Source: Clostridiales bacterium (GTDB lineage: Bacteria > Bacillota > Clostridia > UBA1381). From it: a stretch of DNA of 5,619 nucleotides. The translations under genes were made by a program, and so were the position numbers. Location: assembly GCA_003453455.1 (NCBI GenBank), contig DMLG01000131.1:1-5619 (forward strand), in the 5' to 3' direction. Under the pieces are notes generated by a model. That model worked only from the letters and a program-made list of their open reading frames with translations. It had not been told where the DNA came from and did not search any database. Positions 1 to 4,923 of this stretch are shown here, in pieces; within the stretch, counting starts at the first letter, position 1, and every line of letters begins with the position of its first letter.

Positions 1-12
1 TTTTTTCTGTGC

Positions 13-18
13 TATTAT
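13..18 (+). promoter_or_regulatory. Probable -10 box of the tRNA-Gly promoter
   Basis: TATTAT lies 11 bases before the first base of the tRNA, a suitable distance for a -10 element with a very short 5' leader. The matching -35 would fall before the window, so the promoter cannot be confirmed. The run of six T at bases 1-6 could be the tail of a terminator of an upstream gene, but its stem is not in view. Confidence 0.4.
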
Positions 19-29
19 GATTGTGATAT

Positions 30-104
30 GCGGGAGTGGCTCAGTGGTAGAGCGTCACCTTGCCAAGGTGAACGTCGCGAGTTCGAATCTCGTCTTCCGC
101 TCCA
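30..104 (+). tRNA. tRNA-Gly (anticodon GCC)
   Basis: A full cloverleaf can be folded. The acceptor stem pairs 30-36 with 94-100 (one G-U pair). The D stem is 39-42 with 50-53. The anticodon stem is 55-59 with 67-71, closing the loop TTGCCAA with anticodon GCC at 62-64. A five-base variable loop follows, then the T stem 77-81 with 89-93 around the loop TTCGAAT. The discriminator base is T101 and the CCA end (102-104) is encoded in the DNA. GCC reads the glycine codons GGC and GGU. The gene stands alone in view and is followed directly by its own terminator. No duplicated 3' end of the tRNA, which would mark an integrated element, is seen downstream. Confidence 0.97.
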
Positions 105-110
105 CTTCGT

Positions 111-146
111 CGGAACAAGCGATTTTACGCTTGTTCCGATTTTTTG
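111..146 (+). terminator. Rho-independent terminator of the tRNA-Gly gene
   Basis: A perfect 11-base-pair stem (111-121 with 128-138, CGGAACAAGCG and its complement) closes a six-base AT loop. It is followed by A and six T, then more T-rich sequence. It starts seven bases after the tRNA CCA end, so it ends the tRNA transcript and insulates the next gene. Confidence 0.9.
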
Positions 147-190
147 TTCTTTCTTTTCCTTTCTGCACCACTGCTTCCATATATTTTGCA

Positions 191-220
191 TTGATTTTTC
201 ACTTTTTTGGATGTTATAAT
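191..220 (+). promoter_or_regulatory. Sigma-A type promoter for the CAP-domain gene
   Basis: TTGATT (191-196) and a perfect TATAAT (215-220) are separated by 18 bases. TG at 212-213, one base before the -10 box, makes it an extended -10 promoter. Transcription would start near base 227, which gives a leader of about 79 bases before the ATG at 306. The start point falls inside the left arm of the inverted repeat described for the leader. Confidence 0.75.
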
Positions 221-223
221 TTT

Positions 224-296
224 ATCAGGCGATATCCTATCACAAATAACGTCCGCAAAAAGTGATTTTATCGCCTGATTTGCGGACAGAAAGGAT
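224..296 (+). promoter_or_regulatory. Structured 5' leader with two crossing stems, possible cis-regulatory RNA
   Basis: Two perfect inverted repeats cross each other here. ATCAGGCGATA (224-234) pairs with 269-279, and a further ATCAC (239-243) / GTGAT (262-266) pair can extend that hairpin. GTCCGCAAA (251-259) lies in the loop of the first hairpin and pairs with TTTGCGGAC (279-287), directly beside the first hairpin's right arm. The two stems therefore form either alternative hairpins or an H-type pseudoknot. The Shine-Dalgarno AAAGGA (290-295) begins three bases after the second stem, and ATCCT (234-238) is complementary to AGGAT (292-296). It matches no riboswitch consensus that I recognise. 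It could instead be a DNA operator or an RNA-stabilising 5' hairpin. Confidence 0.5.
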
Positions 297-305
297 TTTT
301 AGAAT

Positions 306-1292
306 ATGAAAAAACTATTATCTTTTGCAGCGGCTGTTTGTGTTTTAGCTGCTTCCGTTTCGGTTTCCGCTGCATGCAACATCAAAATTTCAGGCTTTTC
401 CCAAGGGCCTCTCTGCGGAATTGCCTCCTATAATTCAAACGGAAGCACAATGGTGCCTTTCAGAAGCATTTGTGAGGCTCTTGGTGCAAAGGTCAGCTGG
501 GACGCTTCCACAAATACCGCCTCGGCAAAATGCGGTGAAAACACCGTTTCTATATGCACAGGCTCTGACCAGATTTGCACAAATGACGGAAACATAGAAC
601 TTCCGACTCCATCCTGCAACAAAAACGGGCTTACCTATGTACCACTCCGTGCAATATGCGAAGCTTTGGGTTGTAATGTAAACTGGGACGCAAATAGCGG
701 AGATATAAGTGTAGAGCCAAAAGAGAATACGACTGAAAATAATACCGGTTGTACCGACGGAAATTGCAATAATAATCAGAACAGCGGATATAGCTGGCAG
801 GACATTATAAACCAATTCTTCGGAAATGGCGGACAGCAAAACAATTCACAAAATACGCAGACCGAAACGCCGCCTGTTCCCGAAAAGCCTGAGCAGCCTG
901 CAAATAGTATAGGCTCATATGAGCTTCAAGTTCTTAATCTTGTAAACGAACAAAGGGCAAATTACGGACTTAAAGCGTTAAGTTACAGCACTTCCCTTGA
1001 AGCTGTTGCATACTCGCACAGCAAAGATATGGCGCAAAACAATTATTTCAGCCATACAAATCTTTCGGGACAATCTCCCTTTGACAGAATGAGAGCAGCA
1101 GGCATTTCTTACAGAAGTGCGGCAGAAAATATTGCGGCAGGACAAAGAACGCCGCAAGAAGTTGTTAATGCGTGGATGAATTCCGCAGGACACAGAGCAA
1201 ATATTCTGAACTCATCTGTAACAGAGATGGGAGTCGGCATTTACTCAGGCGGAAGCTATGGAGTTTACTGGACACAATTATTCAGAGGATAG
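306..1292 (+). CDS. Secreted protein with Cys-rich stalk domain and C-terminal CAP/SCP (YkwD-like) domain
   Basis: The protein has 328 residues. Residues 1-22 are a Sec signal peptide (MKKLL, hydrophobic core, Val-Ser-Ala before the likely cut). Residues about 24-137 carry two repeats of the copper-amine-oxidase N-terminal (stalk) motif: VPFRSICEALGAKVSWD (50-66) and VPLRAICEALGCNVNWD (112-128). About 139-200 is an Asn/Gln- then Pro-rich linker. Residues 205-328 form a CAP domain with HSKDM (His238), FSH (His250), AEN (Glu274) and GHRANILN (His296), the usual conserved sites of bacterial CAP proteins. It should act outside the cell, with the stalk as a probable wall- or surface-binding module. 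The exact activity of bacterial CAP domains is unclear. Eleven cysteines all lie in residues 24-154 and none in the CAP domain. The start is set by AAAGGA ten bases upstream and by the signal peptide. The gene is monocistronic between its promoter and terminator. Confidence 0.95.
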   Translation: MKKLLSFAAAVCVLAASVSVSAACNIKISGFSQGPLCGIASYNSNGSTMVPFRSICEALGAKVSWDASTNTASAKCGENTVSICTGSDQICTNDGNIELPTPSCNKNGLTYVPLRAICEALGCNVNWDANSGDISVEPKENTTENNTGCTDGNCNNNQNSGYSWQDIINQFFGNGGQQNNSQNTQTETPPVPEKPEQPANSIGSYELQVLNLVNEQRANYGLKALSYSTSLEAVAYSHSKDMAQNNYFSHTNLSGQSPFDRMRAAGISYRSAAENIAAGQRTPQEVVNAWMNSAGHRANILNSSVTEMGVGIYSGGSYGVYWTQLFRG

Positions 1293-1301
1293 CGAAAAAA
1301 C

Positions 1302-1331
1302 AACGGCTTTATCAAAAAGCCGTTATTTTTA
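1302..1331. terminator. Bidirectional Rho-independent terminator
   Basis: AACGGCTTT (1302-1310) pairs with AAAGCCGTT (1316-1324) around a five-base loop. On the plus strand the stem is followed by ATTTTTA, nine bases after the CAP gene stop codon. On the minus strand it is followed by GTTTTTT, starting five bases past the azlD stop codon. One hairpin thus serves both converging transcripts. Confidence 0.85.
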
Positions 1332-1643
1332 TGCAAATTTTATTATACATTCTGCTACAAATACCACTATACAGGAAATTACCGCTACCTTCATAAGACT
1401 CTTTCCAAAATATGAAAATATCAGCGCCGCCAAAAATCCGAGAATTGCGGAAATTTTGCTGTCTGCCACATAAAAAATAGCAGGAACAGTCATAACGCTT
1501 AAAACTGCGCACGGAAGATAATAAAGGAAGGAAACAATAAATCTGTTTTCTATCTTTTTCCTTACCAAAATCAGAGGAAGCATTCTGATTAAGTATGTAA
1601 CACCTGCCATAAAAGTCAGGTAAATTAAAAATCTATTCTCCAT
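1329..1643 (-). CDS. azlD: AzlD family branched-chain amino acid export subunit
   Basis: This 104-residue, almost wholly hydrophobic protein has about four membrane segments. It shows the AzlD pattern: YLIRMLPLIL (17-26), then SFLYYLPCAVLSVMTVPAIF (38-57), then two further helices ending at the C-terminus. AzlD is the small partner of AzlC; together they export branched-chain amino acids and toxic analogues across the cytoplasmic membrane. The start chosen (ATG at 1643) has AAGGAG six bases upstream and gives the usual family length. An ATG at 1691 would add 16 residues of a different character and has no such site. The gene overlaps the end of azlC by 11 bases, a sign of coupled translation, and is the last gene of the minus-strand run. 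Confidence 0.93.
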   Translation of the reverse strand: MENRFLIYLTFMAGVTYLIRMLPLILVRKKIENRFIVSFLYYLPCAVLSVMTVPAIFYVADSKISAILGFLAALIFSYFGKSLMKVAVISCIVVFVAECIIKFA

Positions 1644-2349
1644 GGCTTTCTCCTTCAATTGGCGCAAAGCAGGCAAAAACCAGACTTGCAATCACCGAAC
1701 ATATTATTATTACAAAACCTTGGGGTATATTTTTCAGCATAGGCACATAGTAAAAAGCACAGCTTAAAAATACCGCAAGCAAAACGCAAAACAGCATTTT
1801 GTCGTCCTTTTTCATCTGCGGAACAACGATTGCCGCAAACATTGCATATATCGCAATACCGAGTGCAGAAACTATAATATGCGGCAGAACAGAACCCATT
1901 ATAGCGCCTAAAAATGTACCTACACTCCAACCGATGTACGGCATCAGGATAAGTCCGTACATATATTTTCTTCCGACATCTTTTTTATTTGACACAGCAA
2001 CGGCAAAAATTTCATCGGTGTTTGCAAAGGATATTATAAGCCTGTCCACTATTTTTACGCTCCTATCAAGCTTTTGGGAGAGGGAAACCGACATAAACAT
2101 ATATCTCAAATTGATTATAATCTGCCCTAAAATAAGCTCAATAAGTGTGCCGCCCCCCATTATAACAGGCACAGCCGCAAATTGTCCTGCCGAAGTCAGA
2201 TTTGTCATTGACATCAGAAGCGCTTCCTTTATCCCAAGACCGTTTTGCATGGCGAATATTCCAAAAGCGAATGAAACTCCCAAATACCCCATACATATCG
2301 GCAAGCCGTCTTTTATTCCTCTTGTAAATTCTGAAAACCTTTTCATCAT
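1633..2349 (-). CDS. azlC: AzlC family branched-chain amino acid exporter, large subunit
   Basis: The protein has 238 residues, the usual AzlC size. Family marks in order: GIKDGLPICMGYLGVSFAFG (11-30) in the first membrane segment; TNLTSAGQFAAV (49-60), matching the common S-x-x-x-A-G-x-Q-F motif; IINLRYMFM (78-86) with the conserved Asn-Leu-Arg; and TDEIFAVAV (111-119). Later hydrophobic stretches (about 131-178, 185-203 and 210-228) complete the transporter. It should sit in the cytoplasmic membrane and work with AzlD to expel branched-chain amino acids. The start is one of two neighbouring ATG codons: the one at 2349 overlaps the HU stop codon as ATGA, while the one at 2346 forms TGATG and has better spacing to AGGA. 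Either way its translation is probably coupled to the HU gene. Short charged residues, not a domain, follow the last helix. Confidence 0.94.
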   Translation of the reverse strand: MMKRFSEFTRGIKDGLPICMGYLGVSFAFGIFAMQNGLGIKEALLMSMTNLTSAGQFAAVPVIMGGGTLIELILGQIIINLRYMFMSVSLSQKLDRSVKIVDRLIISFANTDEIFAVAVSNKKDVGRKYMYGLILMPYIGWSVGTFLGAIMGSVLPHIIVSALGIAIYAMFAAIVVPQMKKDDKMLFCVLLAVFLSCAFYYVPMLKNIPQGFVIIICSVIASLVFACFAPIEGESHGE

Positions 2350-2630
2350 CTGTTCCTGTTTCTTACCCGTTTTTTAAGAGGCTCTGCCGCCCTGAAAACA
2401 GGCGTATCATATGCCTCGATTGTTATGCGCTCACCCGTACGCGGATTTACTGCGCTATGTGCCGATCTTTTATGTACTTCAAATGTGCCGAGTCCTACAA
2501 TATAAACCTTTTCCCCTTCTTCCATCTTTTCCGATATAATATCTATTGCAAAATTTATTACCTGCTCTGTTTCAAAAGCAGATACATCTGTTTTTTCGGA
2601 AATTTTTGCAATAAGTTCCGCTTTATTCAA
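2346..2630 (-). CDS. HU family DNA-binding protein with divergent arm and basic tail
   Basis: This 94-residue protein aligns with HU over its whole length from residue 1: MNKAELIAKI, then the two N-terminal helices, GLGTF (46-50, usually GFGTF), NPRTGE (62-67) with the DNA-intercalating Pro63, and FRAAEPLKK (79-87). HU is a small dimeric nucleoid protein that bends DNA. The start codon is TTG; no ATG lies near it, and the alignment supports this start. The ribosome site is weak (GGAAAGAAG, rather far upstream). In the arm, positions 58 and 61, basic in classical HU, are His and Val, and the protein ends in an extra KKRVRNRNR. The gene lies 34 bases after the glycosyltransferase fusion gene with no terminator between them, and its TGA overlaps the azlC start. 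It may be an accessory HU paralogue, not the main one of the cell. Confidence 0.93.
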   Translation of the reverse strand: MNKAELIAKISEKTDVSAFETEQVINFAIDIISEKMEEGEKVYIVGLGTFEVHKRSAHSAVNPRTGERITIEAYDTPVFRAAEPLKKRVRNRNR

Positions 2631-2664
2631 ACAATAACACTTCTTTCCGTAAAATATATTTCGC

Positions 2665-3843
2665 TTAATCGAGCTTCCACTTCTTCATCTCTTCAACTCT
2701 TTCGTCAAGTTTCTTCTTCGATACAAAAACAGAGGCTATTGATGCTGTAAACCTCTTTCTTTTTCCATTTTTTATTCCCCAAAACGCACGGTAAATCCAT
2801 GCGGCAGGGAGCAAAAACGGCTTATTCCGCAAAAAGGCATAATGCTGCATAGCCGACATTGATTTATAGCTCGGAAACAGGCTTCTCATTACCGTTGAAA
2901 AATAGGTAAAAAACCGATTTTTTCCTGCCTTAACCCTGTTTACAGACATATTGAACTGATTATTATCATCGGAAAATCCAAAAATGCCGTTTGCAAGTAT
3001 TTTTTCGGTTGCCTCTTCATAAAAATCCTCGTCTATACCGCCTGCAAATCCGTTCATATCCGTATCAAACCACCTACTGCAAAGGGTAAAGCACAGATTT
3101 GCGAAATCCAGCATATTAAGATTTTTAAGTTTTTCAAAAATCCACTCCCAATTTAACTCTTTGCAATTCTTTGTAACACAGGCAATGTCAAAAAACTGAC
3201 GAAACCCTGCGCCTGAACTTGTCAGATGTTTCTTTAAGTGATGTAAAAGATAGATAAAATTAAAACTTTCATCTAATTTTGAGTCCTTTACATACCCCCA
3301 CATATCATTTAAGAAAGCATCCTGTTTTTCGTCATTAAAAACTTCTTTATAAATCAGTTTATCATGTATCTCAACTTCGGCACCGCTATACCAAAAAACC
3401 CATTCATGCTCATTATGATGAGATTTATTTGTAAAGCCCTTTTTCAAAAGAGCTGAAAGCATACGCGGCCTGTCCTCAGAATGCACTAAAAGGTCAACAT
3501 CACCCATAGAGCGAAATTCGGGAACTGCATAAAAAGGTGCCACAGTAGGTCCTTTTAAAAATGCATATTCGATACCGAGATTTTCACAGGTATCTTTTAG
3601 AATTGAAGCTATATTCTCTATTTTTAGTCGGTAAAAAAGAGCAGACTTCGCGCTTTTACTAAAACGGGCAAAAGTATCCCCGTCCATAAAACTGCGGCAT
3701 TGATACTCAATTATATTTATCATCTGGTGCTTTACGGCAAAATCATAAATCATATCCCAGTCTATGCCGTTTTGCGGTATAGTTTGCCTGCCGTTTAAGA
3801 AGTCTGCAAGGCAGTCTAAAAAAAACTTTTTATTTTTATCCAT
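2665..3843 (-). other. Possible internal start: free nucleotidyltransferase (392 residues) made from the same gene
   Basis: An in-frame ATG at 3843 (MDKNKKFF) is preceded by GGAGG at 3853-3857 with a nine-base spacer, the strongest ribosome site on the minus strand of this window. It begins exactly where the NTP_transf_5-like domain begins. The product would have 392 residues, a plausible length for a stand-alone member of that family. The reading frame is open through the junction, so a fusion product is also made unless translation fails there. Whether the short product exists is inference from the site and the domain boundary. Confidence 0.5.
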
Positions 3844-4923
3844 GCCCCGAAGCCTCCATAATTTTAGTATATTTTTAAAATTTTGTATGTTAGTACCGTA
3901 AAAATCGTACTTGTCGTATGCTGATTTATAGTTTAAAAATTTACTGTCACGGCACCAGCTTTTGAAAATATCAATAAACTCTTCCTCATCTACACACTCA
4001 CCTATTTTACAGTCATCAAAAAACTGCGAAATAGTATCATTTTTAATGGCAAGAACAGGAAGGCTAAACCTCATATATGTGCCAAGCTTAGACGGCGTCA
4101 CATACTTATAATATCCTGTGTTAGGGTAGCAAATAACCGCAAAATCACAGCCTTTTGCAATCTCATCATGGGTGTTTGTATCAACATATCCCAAATACCT
4201 GGTGTGTGCAAGCTTTTCCTCATTTATCCACTCGCCGCATCTTCCCAGAATAACGAACTCTTCATTATCAGTCAAGGACTCGGAAATCTTCCTTATCATA
4301 TTTTTTTCAAACTTTCGTTCAAGCTCGCCTGAATAGAATATTTTGGTTTTTTCTCCTTTTTTATCTTCCCTTTTTTGCGCTTTTAGCATCACCGGCAGAA
4401 TTTCCGTCTTATTTTCATATCCTTTGCAGCGCATAGATAACAAGGTTTTAAATCCGCTTGATACGGCTATTATTTTATCGGACATAGAAAAGAGCATATC
4501 CTCAAAATCCAGCAATTTATCTTTGTCTATTTTTATCCTGCTATAACCAAAGCTTTCCTCCTGCTCTTTTGGAAGGTCAATTACATATGTAAATATTCTC
4601 GCTTTCCCCTTTACCGCTCTTATCAGGCGGTAATAGTCTGTTGCAATGCAATACTTTTTATAGGAGGTTGCGGGATAGAGCGGTATTGCAGGGTAAATAA
4701 AGAGTATGTCCTCATTTTTTAATACGGCGAAGAATACTTTAAAAAGCATACAAATATTCTGTACTGACTTTTTAAAAAAACCGATTTTCGATCTTGGCAT
4801 ATTTATTATACGGCTTTGCCCGCTTGCTAAAAATGCATTTCTTGTAATCCATAAAGAGGTGTTTTCTACCGCTCCCGTGACCGATTCATTTAATTTCTTT
4901 ATAACCGTTACCACATTAAGCAT
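2665..4923 (-). CDS. Fusion of GT-B-like glycosyltransferase and NTP_transf_5-type nucleotidyltransferase
   Basis: The protein has 752 residues from the chosen start. Residues 1-355 resemble a GT-B glycosyltransferase of the galactofuranosyltransferase-like kind: FTYVIDLP (111-118), IIAVSSGFKTLL (151-162), KIFYSGELERKF (194-205), FVILGRCGEW (223-232), RYLGYVD (242-248) and a donor-site-like YYKYVTPSKLGTYMRFSLPV (271-290). Residues 361-752 form an NTP_transf_5-like domain: FLKGPTVAPFY (455-465), RSMGDVDLLV (471-480) with Asp475 and Asp477 as likely metal ligands, and VEIH (517-520) as the likely third carboxylate. The glycosyltransferase probably adds a sugar to a lipid-linked glycan at the inner membrane face; the second domain's substrate is unknown. 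The linker is only about five residues. The start at 4923 has GGTGA five bases upstream and overlaps the preceding gene by 8 bases; ATG at 4935 or 4980 is possible. A second start lies at the domain junction (see 2665-3843). Confidence 0.85.
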   Translation of the reverse strand: MLNVVTVIKKLNESVTGAVENTSLWITRNAFLASGQSRIINMPRSKIGFFKKSVQNICMLFKVFFAVLKNEDILFIYPAIPLYPATSYKKYCIATDYYRLIRAVKGKARIFTYVIDLPKEQEESFGYSRIKIDKDKLLDFEDMLFSMSDKIIAVSSGFKTLLSMRCKGYENKTEILPVMLKAQKREDKKGEKTKIFYSGELERKFEKNMIRKISESLTDNEEFVILGRCGEWINEEKLAHTRYLGYVDTNTHDEIAKGCDFAVICYPNTGYYKYVTPSKLGTYMRFSLPVLAIKNDTISQFFDDCKIGECVDEEEFIDIFKSWCRDSKFLNYKSAYDKYDFYGTNIQNFKNILKLWRLRGMDKNKKFFLDCLADFLNGRQTIPQNGIDWDMIYDFAVKHQMINIIEYQCRSFMDGDTFARFSKSAKSALFYRLKIENIASILKDTCENLGIEYAFLKGPTVAPFYAVPEFRSMGDVDLLVHSEDRPRMLSALLKKGFTNKSHHNEHEWVFWYSGAEVEIHDKLIYKEVFNDEKQDAFLNDMWGYVKDSKLDESFNFIYLLHHLKKHLTSSGAGFRQFFDIACVTKNCKELNWEWIFEKLKNLNMLDFANLCFTLCSRWFDTDMNGFAGGIDEDFYEEATEKILANGIFGFSDDNNQFNMSVNRVKAGKNRFFTYFSTVMRSLFPSYKSMSAMQHYAFLRNKPFLLPAAWIYRAFWGIKNGKRKRFTASIASVFVSKKKLDERVEEMKKWKLD
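3853..3857 (-). promoter_or_regulatory. Internal Shine-Dalgarno GGAGG at the fusion junction
   Basis: GGAGG reads on the minus strand nine bases before the ATG at 3843, inside coding sequence. Its first two G belong to the TGG codon for Trp356. One base change would turn that codon into a stop (TGA or TAG), so the fusion may have arisen by loss of the glycosyltransferase stop codon just before a separate downstream gene. Confidence 0.55.

Noticed and set aside
30..104. tRNA-Gly as an integration site for a mobile element
   Set aside because: No integrase gene and no repeat of the tRNA 3' end is visible in the window; the tRNA is followed at once by its terminator and a normal gene.
369..377. 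Possible lipoprotein signal (Cys24 after Ser-Ala-Ala)
   Set aside because: The lipobox needs Leu, Val or a similar residue three before the Cys; here it is Ser21. Val-Ser-Ala ending at residue 22 fits ordinary signal peptidase cleavage better.
435..839. A 134-codon open frame on the minus strand inside the CAP gene
   Set aside because: It is antisense to a strongly supported secreted protein with a signal peptide and conserved domains, and it has no ribosome site or known motif.
1799..2377. A 192-codon open frame on the plus strand opposite azlC
   Set aside because: It lies wholly antisense to a clear AzlC gene, has no recognisable motif, and its composition is what the complement of a membrane-protein gene gives. 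Treated as a shadow frame.
3853..3860. Recoding of a stop codon as an explanation for the fusion
   Set aside because: The junction codon is TGG, not TGA or TAG, and TGA serves as a true stop for the HU gene, so there is no sign of an altered genetic code.
4620..4629. TTATCAGGCG recurs here, matching 222-231 in the CAP leader
   Set aside because: It is a ten-base match within the glycosyltransferase coding sequence, without the partner arm or spacing. Coincidence is the simpler view.
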